From the NCBI GenBank assembly GCA_017302835.1, contig JAFLCC010000015.1, positions 1 to 64,000 on the forward strand: DNA of 64,000 bases, in the 5' to 3' direction. Every line of letters begins with the position of its first letter. The stretch's first letter is position 1. The stretch is from Deltaproteobacteria bacterium (GTDB lineage Bacteria > Bdellovibrionota > Bdellovibrionia > Bdellovibrionales > Bdellovibrionaceae). The notes beneath the pieces were generated by a model that had not been told where the DNA came from, searched no databases, and saw only the letters and a program-made list of their open reading frames with translations. Of this stretch, positions 17,289 through 26,248 are shown piece by piece. The position numbers and the translations under genes are program-made.

Positions 17289-18443
17289 ATGAAATCAAAG
17301 GAAACCTTAATATCTACAGATCAAGCAAAGATATGGTTAACTGAGTTCGCTTGCCCTTTATGGTTGGATAAGGGAATTGACTGGAAAAATGGCGGCTTTT
17401 ACGAATGTCTTTCTTTACAGGGCGAGCCAACTCCCTCCCCTCGTCGAGTGATGGTGCAAGCCAGACAAATTTTTAGCAGTCATTTAGCGATGAATTTGGG
17501 AATTATTTCTGGCGAACAATGTCGTGCTTCTATAAAGAAGGGTATTGATTTTATTCTACGCTACTACTCATTGCCTTCTGGAGGATTTCTGCATGCTATC
17601 GATGAAAATTTTGAACCACTTAAAAAACCAGAAGATCTTTATGGACAAGCCTTTGCGTTATTCGGCCTAGCCCATTCTTTCAAAGTATTATCTGATACTT
17701 TCTATAAAAACCGAGCCAAACAGTTGCTTGCCTATCTGAATCGTGAACGTAAGCTTCCTCAAGGTGGTTTCTCAGAAATTTTGAGCCAAGAAATTCAATA
17801 TGAAGCCAACCCTCATATGCACTTATTTGAAGCTCTTTTATATTGGATGGAAATTGATTCAGATCCTGAGTGGAAAATCATGGCTGATGAGATTTTAAGT
17901 CTTTGTCTAAATAAGTTTATTGATTCTGAAAAAACATTATTAGCAGAACACTTTGATTCAAAATGGAAACCAATTCTTACAAATGGCATTTTTATATTTG
18001 AACCAGGCCATCACTACGAGTGGGTCTGGCTTTTAGGTCGATATCAGAAGCTCACGGGTAAAGAATTGCGACCTCTTCGAAAAAAACTTTATGACGTAAG
18101 TGAACAGTACGGAATTTCGCCGACCAAGAAGTGCGCCTATGATGAGGTCTCTAGTCATTTGCTTCCCCATAAAAAAACAGCTCGGTTTTGGCCTCAGTGC
18201 GAACGTATTAAGGCCGCCTTGCAATTAGGGCTGGAAACTGAAGACCGTGCGCCCTACGCCCGAACAGCTGATGAATCACTGCATGCTTTGTTTCAATTTC
18301 TTGATGTGCCTATCCAAGGACTTTGGTACGATACATGGCAGGAATCTGGTGAGTTCACAATTCAGCCAGCTAAGGCGAGTTCCTTTTATCATATTATTGG
18401 AGCCATGTCGGAGTATATCCAATTCAGAAACTTACTTGGTTGA
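17289..18443 (+). CDS. AGE-family epimerase/isomerase
   Basis: This 384-residue protein is an alpha/alpha-barrel sugar epimerase of the N-acylglucosamine 2-epimerase / mannose isomerase type. Diagnostic segments are WKNGGFYECL, RRVMVQARQIF, LYGQAFALFGLAH, NPHMHLFEALLYW and EPGHHYEWVWLLGRY. The two histidines in the last motif and the arginine/glutamate earlier match the catalytic cleft. The length is normal. GAAAGGAAC precedes the ATG. The likely substrates are mannose, glucose or N-acyl sugars, and the sequence alone does not separate these. The gene has no obvious pathway neighbours. Confidence 0.87.
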   Translation: MKSKETLISTDQAKIWLTEFACPLWLDKGIDWKNGGFYECLSLQGEPTPSPRRVMVQARQIFSSHLAMNLGIISGEQCRASIKKGIDFILRYYSLPSGGFLHAIDENFEPLKKPEDLYGQAFALFGLAHSFKVLSDTFYKNRAKQLLAYLNRERKLPQGGFSEILSQEIQYEANPHMHLFEALLYWMEIDSDPEWKIMADEILSLCLNKFIDSEKTLLAEHFDSKWKPILTNGIFIFEPGHHYEWVWLLGRYQKLTGKELRPLRKKLYDVSEQYGISPTKKCAYDEVSSHLLPHKKTARFWPQCERIKAALQLGLETEDRAPYARTADESLHALFQFLDVPIQGLWYDTWQESGEFTIQPAKASSFYHIIGAMSEYIQFRNLLG

Positions 18444-18554
18444 AACGAAACTATTTCTTTTATTCCTATTTAAATATTTCATATTACGATGACTTAGATT
18501 ATTTAAAAGAAATCCTCATATTGGAAACACAAATTTTATTTTAAGGAGGTTGAT

Positions 18555-19127
18555 GTGAAAATCATAACCAAGGAACTGAAACCATCATTCTGGAACGACC
18601 TAGAAATTTTGTTTGGTAGCAATGGTGCATGCGGTGGTTGTTGGTGCATGTCTTGGAGAACTGAAAAAGGAGAGAATTGGGAAAATATAAAAGGTAACAA
18701 TGCTAAAAACCGATTTAAAAAATTAGTGACCAGTGGCAAAGCTCATGGAGTCCTCGCCTATGCTGATGGAGTTCCGGTTGGTTGGTGCTCTTTCGATCGA
18801 CGAAAGGATTATCCAAAACTAGATCGAGCACCCAGTTTTAAATGTACTGACGCAAACGATGTAGGGTCTATTCCCTGTTTTTTTGTAAAAAATGGTTATC
18901 GAGGTAAAGGTATAGCTGGAAAACTATTGGAACACGCTGAAAAAGTTATGAAAAAAATGAAATTTAAAATTCTAGAAGGTTACCCGGTAAAACCAAGCAA
19001 AGCCTACAAAGATAAGATTCCTGCTGCCTTTGCATGGACAGGGACTCAACCACTTTTTTTAAAGGCCGGCTTTGAAATTGTTGGAAATAAAACAGGAGGA
19101 AAACAGCGTGTACGTAAGAAACTATGA
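18555..19127 (+). CDS. GNAT-family N-acetyltransferase
   Basis: This 190-residue protein has the GNAT acetyl-CoA loop FVKNGYRGKGIAGKLL at about 115-130 and a C-terminal FLKAGFEIVG strand. The N-terminal cysteine-rich CGGCWCMSW motif marks a subgroup of GNATs often found near antibiotic- or metal-related genes. Its substrate is unknown. The start is GTG at 18555 with AAGGAGG directly upstream; the nearby ATG at 18553 meets a stop at once. The gene overlaps the convergent YciI gene by 6 bases. Confidence 0.85.
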   Translation: MKIITKELKPSFWNDLEILFGSNGACGGCWCMSWRTEKGENWENIKGNNAKNRFKKLVTSGKAHGVLAYADGVPVGWCSFDRRKDYPKLDRAPSFKCTDANDVGSIPCFFVKNGYRGKGIAGKLLEHAEKVMKKMKFKILEGYPVKPSKAYKDKIPAAFAWTGTQPLFLKAGFEIVGNKTGGKQRVRKKL

Positions 19128-19358
19128 GGTCAGAAGAATAGTCCATTCATAAAGTTTGTAAGTATAAAGTTTAGCTATAATGATGGGATCATTTTTACAT
19201 AAGTTGTCGGCAGTTTTAAAATCTCGTGCTTTGAAAACAATCATTCCAGCTTTCGAGGAATTTTCATTAAAACTACCTCCATATAATTCTGCATCTTTTG
19301 CAAGTTTATCTAGATAAGCCATGTGTTGTTCAAGTGTGTTCTTATCTGCTTTTTTCAT
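19122..19358 (-). CDS. YciI-family protein
   Basis: This 78-residue protein matches the YCII-related domain: EQHMAYLDKLAKDAELYGGSF, then GMIVFKARDFKTADNLCKNDP, then the aromatic end LYTYKLYEW. YciI-like proteins have a ferredoxin-like fold and unknown or dehalogenase-like roles. It begins one base after the stop codon of the upstream cysteine synthase gene, so the two form an operon. Confidence 0.8.
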   Translation of the reverse strand: MKKADKNTLEQHMAYLDKLAKDAELYGGSFNENSSKAGMIVFKARDFKTADNLCKNDPIIIAKLYTYKLYEWTILLTS

Positions 19359-19359
19359 T

Positions 19360-20292
19360 TCAGTATTTTAATCCAGTGTCGCACAATATAGTTGCTACGG
19401 TCAATAACTCTCCTGAAGGATGTGAATTCAAATAATTTACCGATGCAGCAACATTAGCTGCAGCTGAAAAACCCACATAAAGACCTTCTTTGAAAGCCAG
19501 CAGCATTCGGTAATGATTTGCTTCTTCATCAGAAACAGCCAAGTAACCATCGGCTAAATTTGAACACCAGTGTGGAGGTTTAATCCCATATCCAATTCCT
19601 TGTAGTTGATGTTTTGGTTTTGAAACAATTTTTTTTGCTAAAATTTCAGCGCCTAGAGGTTCTACAGCAAGGCACTTAATATTTGAATTTTTGTTTTTCA
19701 AAAAAGTGGAAGTGCCTACAAAAGTTCCCCCACTTCCAACGGCTGTGATAAAGGCATCTAGATTCTTGCCAAGCGAATTCCACAGTTCTGGACCTGTGGA
19801 TTTTTCATGAGCTATAATACTTCCTGGATTGTTAAATTGATCAACATAATAACCATTTTGCTCCTTAGCTAAGTTAATGGCCACTTCGGTCGCCTTGGCG
19901 ATATCTTTTCCAGTTACTTGCCCTGGTTCTCCATCTACTTGGTCAACTTGAAGAACTTCAGCTCCTAAACCACGCAACATTTTGACTCGTTCAAAGCTAT
20001 TTCCAGCTGACATTACGGCAGTAAAAGGATTACCCTTTATGGCACACACAACAGCGAGACCTGCACCCATATTACCGCTAGTCTGTTCAATAACAGGTTT
20101 TCTAGGTGAAAGAATTTTTTTTTCGTAGGCCATTTCAATAATCGTTTTGGCAGCACGGTCTTTAACACTCCCGCCAGGTTGAACAAATTCAGCTTTTGCG
20201 AATAGTCGACCAGGGCCAGAATGCAGGCGACTAAGTTCAATCAATGGAGTATTCCCAATCATGTCTAAGGCAGAGTTATTATATGTAAACAC
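19360..20292 (-). CDS. Cysteine synthase family PLP enzyme
   Basis: This 310-residue fold-type II PLP enzyme resembles O-acetylserine sulfhydrylase. The Schiff-base lysine is in SVKDRAA (K44). The phosphate and substrate loops TSGNMG (71-76) and GSGGTFVGT follow, and GIGYGIKP appears near residue 226. The length matches CysK/CysM. It makes cysteine from O-acetylserine and sulfide or a related amino acid; which one is not decided. A candidate promoter with TTGACT overlapping a palindrome lies between it and the divergent alcohol dehydrogenase gene. No cysE or sulfate-reduction genes are nearby. Confidence 0.85.
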   Translation of the reverse strand: MFTYNNSALDMIGNTPLIELSRLHSGPGRLFAKAEFVQPGGSVKDRAAKTIIEMAYEKKILSPRKPVIEQTSGNMGAGLAVVCAIKGNPFTAVMSAGNSFERVKMLRGLGAEVLQVDQVDGEPGQVTGKDIAKATEVAINLAKEQNGYYVDQFNNPGSIIAHEKSTGPELWNSLGKNLDAFITAVGSGGTFVGTSTFLKNKNSNIKCLAVEPLGAEILAKKIVSKPKHQLQGIGYGIKPPHWCSNLADGYLAVSDEEANHYRMLLAFKEGLYVGFSAAANVAASVNYLNSHPSGELLTVATILCDTGLKY

Positions 20293-20300
20293 GGTCGTAC

Positions 20301-20330
20301 ATGTAATAATGATATCTTGACGGAGTCAAG
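20301..20330 (-). promoter_or_regulatory. Candidate promoter with palindrome upstream of cysteine synthase
   Basis: CTTGACGGAGTCAAG (20316-20330) is a near-perfect palindrome with 6-base arms and a 3-base centre. On the minus strand it carries TTGACT, a good -35, with TTACAT 17 bases further (a weak -10). The palindrome would let a regulator block the -35. It also lies about 75 bases before the divergent alcohol dehydrogenase ATG. Confidence 0.4.
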
Positions 20331-20403
20331 GGCCTAGCCGTAGTTTAACCTTTTGTAACTTATTTTACCTTACAGAAAACTTATCAACACAGGAGATAAT
20401 CAT

Positions 20404-21450
20404 ATGATTCAAGCAAAAGGAATGGCTGCACTTTCTGCGAAAACGCCACTAGCACCTTTCACTTTCGAGCGACGCGAGCCTAAAGAGCATGATGTTGTCA
20501 TCGATATTAAGTTTTGTGGAATCTGTCATTCTGATATTCATCAGGCCCGGAATGAGTGGGGAGGATCCATGTTTCCAATGGTTCCAGGGCATGAGATAGC
20601 TGGTGTGGTTCGTGCGGTAGGATCAAAAGTGAGCCGACATCAAGTTGGCGATTCTGTGGGTATTGGTTGTTTCGTTGATTCTTGCCGTGTGTGCGCTCAC
20701 TGTAAACAAGAACTGGATCAATATTGTCTTGAGGGTAATACTCAAACCTATAACTCCTATGAACGCGATGGGAAATCACGTACTCAAGGTGGTTATTCTA
20801 ATGTCATCGTTGCTGATGAAAATTATGTTTTAAAGATTCCAAAATCAATTCCATTAGATAAAGCGGCTCCGTTATTGTGTGCAGGGATTACTTTGTATTC
20901 GCCATTGTCTCATTGGAAGGCAGGGCCAGGAAAAAAAGTTGCCATCATGGGGTTAGGTGGACTTGGGCACATGGGGGTAAAAATTGCGAGAGCTCTTGGT
21001 GCGGAAGTGTCTGTCCTAAGTCACTCAGAAAAAAAACGTGAAGATGCCCTGAAGCTGGGGGCTCACCATTTTATTTCAACACATGACAAAGAAATTTTTA
21101 AGAAATATGCAAATTATTTTGATTTAATTATCAACACCGTTTCTTCTGCCGACATTGATATGCATGAATACTTTGGTCTCTTAAAGCTTGATGCAACGCT
21201 TGTGTCTGTTGGCGCTCCTGACAAGCCATTATCAATTTCTCCATTTCCACTCATTATAATGCGTCGAAATTTTGCAGGATCTGTCATAGGCTCCATCAAA
21301 GAGACTCAAGAAATGTTGGATTTTTGTTCTCATCATAAGATAACTCCAGAAATAGAACTGATCGCACCAGAACAGGTTAACATGGCGTACGAGCGAATCC
21401 TTAAAAGTGATGTCCGCTATCGATTTGTAATGGATATGGCAAAAATATAA
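20404..21450 (+). CDS. Zinc-dependent alcohol dehydrogenase, YahK-like
   Basis: This 348-residue medium-chain dehydrogenase has the catalytic zinc ligands C38, H63/E64 and C159. The structural zinc site is C94, C97, C100 and C108. The NAD(P) Rossmann loop GLGGLGHMG sits at 183-191. [15 protein letters not shown] and the overall length place it in the cinnamyl-alcohol/YahK-type group that reduces many aldehydes with NADPH. AGGAGATAATC precedes the ATG. It stands alone on the plus strand, divergent from the cysteine synthase gene. Confidence 0.9.
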   Translation: MIQAKGMAALSAKTPLAPFTFERREPKEHDVVIDIKFCGICHSDIHQARNEWGGSMFPMVPGHEIAGVVRAVGSKVSRHQVGDSVGIGCFVDSCRVCAHCKQELDQYCLEGNTQTYNSYERDGKSRTQGGYSNVIVADENYVLKIPKSIPLDKAAPLLCAGITLYSPLSHWKAGPGKKVAIMGLGGLGHMGVKIARALGAEVSVLSHSEKKREDALKLGAHHFISTHDKEIFKKYANYFDLIINTVSSADIDMHEYFGLLKLDATLVSVGAPDKPLSISPFPLIIMRRNFAGSVIGSIKETQEMLDFCSHHKITPEIELIAPEQVNMAYERILKSDVRYRFVMDMAKI

Positions 21451-21503
21451 CAGCGGCAAACAGAAAGACTCTTCCTATTTTAAAATAGTTTCTAATAGTT
21501 GAT

Positions 21504-21764
21504 CTATTTCAGGTTGAGTTTTTTCTCAATTTTGTCGAGGCGGACTTTCAGTGCCGCATTTTCTTCCTCTGCTTTTTGAGCCTTAACTTTGAGGTCAGCA
21601 TTTTCTGCCTTTACAGAAGCAATTTCACGATCTTTAGCGGCGTCCTTGGCTTTGAGATCTTCCACATCACTTTTGATGTCTAGAATTTTGTTATAAAGTT
21701 CCTTAATGGCGGCGATAGCGACAGAAACAATCTTTCCATACTCAAGAGAGCGGTAACTGTCTCC
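21504..21764 (-). pseudogene. Out-of-frame C-terminal coiled coil of the adhesin
   Basis: Eighty-six codons in the next frame read GDSYRSLEYGKIVSVAIAAI, then a heptad-rich coiled coil, and end at TAG 21504-21506. SLEYGKIVSV with a following coiled coil is the normal end of S74 intramolecular chaperone domains of tail-fibre-like proteins. The fragment opens right at the junction where the main adhesin frame is lost (TAA at 21765-21767), so it is the displaced end of the same gene. Confidence 0.75.
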
Positions 21765-24700
21765 TTACGATACTTAAGCCGTCAGTGATCGGAATCACAT
21801 TGGTTTTCAAGCGACCGTCAGAGACTGTCGTGTAATTCACCCAACCACCGTTTTGATAAAACTCAAAAAGAGTCGAAGTTGTATTGTAACGAATCATTCC
21901 ATTAACGGTCGTTCCCGTGAAGGTTCCTGCGCGAGGAACGATAATCGCACTGGTTGTTGTGCTTGCATCCGTAACATCTAATTTAGCTCCCGGGCTGGCT
22001 GTTCCAATACCGACGTTGCCACCATTTAAGTAAGAATCGCCACTGCCAGCTAAACGAACTGTTTGTGTTATAGTCGCATCCCAAAGATTGATGTAACCTC
22101 CCACTCCTCCCGAGGCTGAACCAATCAGCACTGTCGTATCAGTGGTTGAAGAGATTCCTCTAAGAAAAGTATTATTTTGTCCAACGCCATTTACAGTTAG
22201 ACCTATTGGGCCAGAGGAGAAAGATCCTGCTTTAACTTGTCCATTTCCCACATCTAGCGCAGAAGTTGGAGTCGCCGTACCAATCCCTACGTTCCCACCT
22301 ATATTTCCCATTATGATATTTCCAACGGATCCTGTTCCAGATTTTGTGCCGCCATTCAGAAATATGCTGCCACCATTATTGTTTCCAGCAATGGATTGAC
22401 CTCCAGTAATGTTGACATTGCCAGCAGGGCTGCTTGATCCGGCGGTGTTCGTGAATCCACCCAGGATATTCACCGCACCTCCGGTGGTTTTACCCAAGCC
22501 ACCTTGTATATTTACAGCTCCACCCGCCGTTGATGAACCACCCGACGCGTTTCCGCCCAGGAGATTCACAGGACCGCCTGCGCCACCGTTACCGCTAGTG
22601 CCTGCAGACAAATCGAGCGTGCCGCCGTTGCCAGTGAGCTTGCCTGTACCTGAAGATAAATGAATACCGCCACCCTGGGCTGCGGTTGCACCATTTGCAT
22701 GAGCCCCATTTATGTAGAACGACGTAGCATTTTCGCCGTCGACATTCGTGTTGGCAATATTCAGACTTCGACCACCAACGTTTTTCGAAACCGTGATATC
22801 GCCGCTGACTTCCAAAGCACTCGAAGGTGTCGTTGTTCCTATCCCTACGTTGCCATGTCCACTTGTCCCATTGTGTGCGAGAATGGTATTACCTGGCACC
22901 CCTGCTCCGGCATTATACCCTCCAAAGAGATAAAGAGGTCCTCCGTTTGAATTTCCGCTATAGGCATTTCCGGCAACTAAATATGCTGGACCACCTGCAC
23001 TTGAGGTGGAGGTATTCAAATACAAATTCCCCGCATAACCAAATCCATTTCGGCCAACTCCACCAGAGAGAGTTGCTCCACCAGGGTTCCCCCAATGTGA
23101 TGAACCACTTAACGTCAAAGATCCTCCGTCACCAATCGCACCGGTATATTGGGCCTTCCCTGCCGTGATTTGAACACTTCCTCCATTGATTCCTTCACCA
23201 TAGCTATTCCCTGCGGAAATTGAGATTGAGCCACCAGGATAATAACCAGACCACTGCAGTGCTGATTGCGCGACCAAGTTGATGCCTTTTCCTGCTCCGA
23301 CAGTTGAAGTCCCACCTTGCACGTCTAATATCCCTGCTGGTGTCGCTGTCCCAACTCCCACATTCCCATTGGCTAGAACCGTTAGCCCTGAGCCTGCGGT
23401 GGAGTTGGATTGCAACCTAGCTAGCACGCCGCTGGTGGAGGCTCCCGTATTGGCCACGTTTAGCAAGCCATTGGTGGAATTTAGCGAGCTGTTAGAGGTG
23501 CTCACGCTCAAAAGACTTCCTGTGGTCAAAGCATTGGCTGTCAATACCATCGGGTTCTCAGTGGTGGCCGTGGACCAATTCCATGTCTGGGCGTAATTTG
23601 TGTTATCGATGCTGTTCGTGCTGGCTGCGGCAGTCAGGGCCGAGATCGCGCCACCCCCTGCGGCAGCTTGCCATGAGGGCGCGGTGCCTGCTCCGTTGCT
23701 GGTGAGCACATAACCGCTGGTACTTGCTGGCAATCGCGAAAGTGCCGAGCTAGTCGAAGCATAGAGCAAATCTCCGATCGTGTAGCTGGACTGACCCGTT
23801 CCTCCATTAGCTGCGGGGACAGCGGCGGTCCAGCTCAGAAGGCCTCCAGTGGTGGAAGTAAGTACCGAACCTGCTGTGGAGGCCACACTTCCCGGCCAGG
23901 TGATCCCGTAGCTTGTTCCTACGGATACCGATTGGGTCAAATTCGTAGCCACGTTATTTAAAATCATTCCTGCAAAGGTGGGCGAGGCGGTCGTGCGGAT
24001 ATCCTGCGCGGTGCCCAGGGCGATCGATCCTGAACCATTCGTGATGGTGACTCCCTGATTCGCTGCTTGAGTTAAATTCGCCAAGGTAAATCCCGAACCA
24101 TTGCCAATGGCCAAAGTCCCATTCGCCGCACTGCTGGCGTTAATCCCGGTGCCTCCATATTGTGGAGCGATCGCGGTTCCGTTCCAAGTCCCTGAGGTGA
24201 TCGTGCCAAGGTTAGTGATATTCGTTTGCACCGCGCTGGGAAGAGTTGAAGAGATGGAGGGAGCTCCGGCACCACTAGTTACCAAAACGCCGTTATTAGC
24301 AGTACTCAAACCACTGACCGCGCTGCCGGCTCCGGCATAGTAGGCCAGCTGGTTCGCTGAACCTGAGTTCACTGTTCCAGAACCCGATCCCGGCGAGCCC
24401 CAAGATAAATTCCCCGCCCCATCAGAACGTAGGTACTGTGTTCCTGTCGAGTCTCCTGGGGGAAGAATAAAATTCGTAATTCCTGAAAGAGTGGGTGAGG
24501 TGAATTGCAAGTAATTGGATCCATTATAAACTCGCAACTGAGTTGCTGACAGCGTTTGCCCACTCACAGTTCCCGTGCTCACTAAATTTCCCGTGGTGTT
24601 GATCGCTGCATTTCCACCGACAGTTCCGGTGTTGATCGCCGATCCACTGACCTTCCCTGCGGTGCTCAGGGTGGGGATGTCGGCTTCCACCAGCGCGGCT

Positions 24701-25509
24701 CCTGAGGTCACACGGCCCTTGGCGTCTGTTGTGACTTTCCCATAGGTTCCTGGAGTTCCCACATCGGGTAAACCCGCAGCAACTTGAGCATCCACATAGG
24801 TTTTGTTTACCAAGTCTGTCCCCACACTCGGAGTTCCGCTCCATGACGGAGCCGCCGTAAAAGTCGCAGAACCCGGAGTCACATACTGAGAAGAACTCCC
24901 TGCGAGCAAGGCCTGCAGGTTGGTCCATTTCGTGGCATCTAATTCAGACCCAGTTGTTGAAACACCGTCAGCTAATTTCAGCAACTGTTCTTTTTTGTAT
25001 CCGCCCACCTGCATGGCTTCAATAGCTGAAGGAATAAAATTAATGGCCATCGCAGGACTCGGTTCCCACTCTCCAGCGGGGATGGTGCCATCGTTAAAAT
25101 AAACTTGTAACTTCCTGCCATCGGAAGGATTTGGAGCATAACTATTTCCTGAAGCACAATAATTTGTAGGGAACGAAAAAGCACCTCGATTGGCAAAGAT
25201 CTGATCTAATCCATAGGCGGCAGAATCAAGTCGAGTGCCCGAACCGTCATTGATAGTTAAAGTGAAAACCCCATCAGAGCCGCTCATGTCTTTAACTTGC
25301 ACTTCCTCGTACATCAGACAGTTCTCACTTCCAATGGTACGAATTTGCAGTTTAAATTGAACGCTATTTCCTTGAACAGGCTCTCCGTTGGGATTGAGAA
25401 TGCGACCGTTGTAGGTAATCCCTGCACCTATCGCAAACACTTGCGATGCAGTTAAGAAGAAAAATGAAAATATAAAAAAGATAAACTTTAGTGTTTTTAT
25501 ATTGGTCAT
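21742..25509 (-). CDS. Large tail-fibre-like surface adhesin, truncated
   Basis: This 1255-residue exported protein starts with a signal peptide (residues 1-26, ending QVFA) and an N-terminal globular domain (about 27-170: ITYNGRILNPNGEPV, GVFTLTINDGSG). Long Gly/Ser/Thr/Asn-rich repeats follow, with at least four copies of NVGIGTxxPxxxLDV and collagen-like GGxVNI/LxGG runs. SDGRLKTNV near the end is the start of an S74 endosialidase-chaperone domain, but the frame then runs out (IVRRQLPLS, TGA). The chaperone core is missing. Such proteins trimerise and fold on this domain, so surface assembly is probably impaired. The middle of the gene is much richer in GC than its neighbours. Confidence 0.8.
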   Translation of the reverse strand: MTNIKTLKFIFFIFSFFFLTASQVFAIGAGITYNGRILNPNGEPVQGNSVQFKLQIRTIGSENCLMYEEVQVKDMSGSDGVFTLTINDGSGTRLDSAAYGLDQIFANRGAFSFPTNYCASGNSYAPNPSDGRKLQVYFNDGTIPAGEWEPSPAMAINFIPSAIEAMQVGGYKKEQLLKLADGVSTTGSELDATKWTNLQALLAGSSSQYVTPGSATFTAAPSWSGTPSVGTDLVNKTYVDAQVAAGLPDVGTPGTYGKVTTDAKGRVTSGAALVEADIPTLSTAGKVSGSAINTGTVGGNAAINTTGNLVSTGTVSGQTLSATQLRVYNGSNYLQFTSPTLSGITNFILPPGDSTGTQYLRSDGAGNLSWGSPGSGSGTVNSGSANQLAYYAGAGSAVSGLSTANNGVLVTSGAGAPSISSTLPSAVQTNITNLGTITSGTWNGTAIAPQYGGTGINASSAANGTLAIGNGSGFTLANLTQAANQGVTITNGSGSIALGTAQDIRTTASPTFAGMILNNVATNLTQSVSVGTSYGITWPGSVASTAGSVLTSTTGGLLSWTAAVPAANGGTGQSSYTIGDLLYASTSSALSRLPASTSGYVLTSNGAGTAPSWQAAAGGGAISALTAAASTNSIDNTNYAQTWNWSTATTENPMVLTANALTTGSLLSVSTSNSSLNSTNGLLNVANTGASTSGVLARLQSNSTAGSGLTVLANGNVGVGTATPAGILDVQGGTSTVGAGKGINLVAQSALQWSGYYPGGSISISAGNSYGEGINGGSVQITAGKAQYTGAIGDGGSLTLSGSSHWGNPGGATLSGGVGRNGFGYAGNLYLNTSTSSAGGPAYLVAGNAYSGNSNGGPLYLFGGYNAGAGVPGNTILAHNGTSGHGNVGIGTTTPSSALEVSGDITVSKNVGGRSLNIANTNVDGENATSFYINGAHANGATAAQGGGIHLSSGTGKLTGNGGTLDLSAGTSGNGGAGGPVNLLGGNASGGSSTAGGAVNIQGGLGKTTGGAVNILGGFTNTAGSSSPAGNVNITGGQSIAGNNNGGSIFLNGGTKSGTGSVGNIIMGNIGGNVGIGTATPTSALDVGNGQVKAGSFSSGPIGLTVNGVGQNNTFLRGISSTTDTTVLIGSASGGVGGYINLWDATITQTVRLAGSGDSYLNGGNVGIGTASPGAKLDVTDASTTTSAIIVPRAGTFTGTTVNGMIRYNTTSTLFEFYQNGGWVNYTTVSDGRLKTNVIPITDGLSIVRRQLPLS

Positions 25510-25667
25510 ATTAGAAGATAGATCGGGATATTTTGAAAAAACAAGAGACTCATTTTGAGATGAAGTGAAAAAAAATACTCAAAAAGCTCAAAAATAAGCA
25601 AAAACAAATTTAGCTGTCTCATTAGGGGATAGACTCCCGGCATGTCGCCCACATGACTTGAGCTGCT

Positions 25668-26063
25668 TTATAAACTAAAGATGATTGCTTTGCCGATCGG
25701 GGCTAAAGAAATCTTTGCCAATTTCAAGTGTTGAATGGCAAATGGAATTCCAATAATGGTTATTCCTAAAAGAAGAGCCCAACCCAAATGAACAAGAGCT
25801 AACCACCAACCACAAAATAGGAACCAGAGAACGTTGCCAATAAAACCTAAGAAACCAGTGCCAATATCTTCGCCAGATAGGTTCTTTCGATTTCTAACTT
25901 CTGAACCAAAGGGCCAAAGATTTAATAATCCAATATTAAAAGCGGCCCGCGCCCAAGGAATACCAATAATGGAAATCACCATAAAAAAGGAAGACAAAAA
26001 CCACGAGACCGCCGTTGTCCAGCCACCGAAAAAAAGCCAAAGTAAATTCATTAATAAATTCAT
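25668..26063 (-). CDS. yccF: YccF-family inner membrane protein
   Basis: This 131-residue protein has two repeats of the YccF domain, each with the pattern LLWLFFGGWTTAVSW...IIGIPWARAAFNIGLLNLWPFG and NVLWFLFCGWWLAL...IIGIPFAIQHLKLAKISLAPIG. Four hydrophobic segments are predicted. The open frame extends upstream to a GTG at 26144, but the ATG at 26063 (MNLLMNLLW) matches the usual family start. No strong ribosome-binding site decides between them. The function is unknown. An 11-base tandem repeat lies about 100 bases upstream. Confidence 0.75.
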   Translation of the reverse strand: MNLLMNLLWLFFGGWTTAVSWFLSSFFMVISIIGIPWARAAFNIGLLNLWPFGSEVRNRKNLSGEDIGTGFLGFIGNVLWFLFCGWWLALVHLGWALLLGITIIGIPFAIQHLKLAKISLAPIGKAIIFSL

Positions 26064-26164
26064 ATTAAAATTTTTGCCTATTTCCCACCCTACCAAGGAT
26101 TGATGCATTGTCAACGAATTGGCCATCTTCGACGGCAACGTCACTTTAGATAATTTCCCTTAAA

Positions 26165-26230
26165 GACAAAGCAAAGACAAAGCAAAGACAAAGCAAAGAC
26201 AAAGCAAAGACAAAGCAAAGACAAAGAAAG
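26165..26230. repeat. 11-bp tandem repeat array
   Basis: GACAAAGCAAA is repeated exactly five times (26165-26219) and followed by a sixth imperfect copy (26220-26230). It lies between the 3' end of the TIGR02147 gene and the yccF start. The period is close to one DNA turn, and one strand is nearly pure purine/cytosine-poor. Copy number could vary by slippage and change promoter geometry. Confidence 0.9.
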
Positions 26231-26248
26231 GACAGAAGGGACAAGGGG

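Noticed and set aside
22142-25102. Many open frames on both strands inside the adhesin
   Set aside because: They are low-complexity shadows of a GC-rich repetitive gene, with no ribosome-binding sites or family motifs.
26165-26230. CRISPR-like look of the 11-bp array
   Set aside because: Units are adjacent with no spacers and are far too short.
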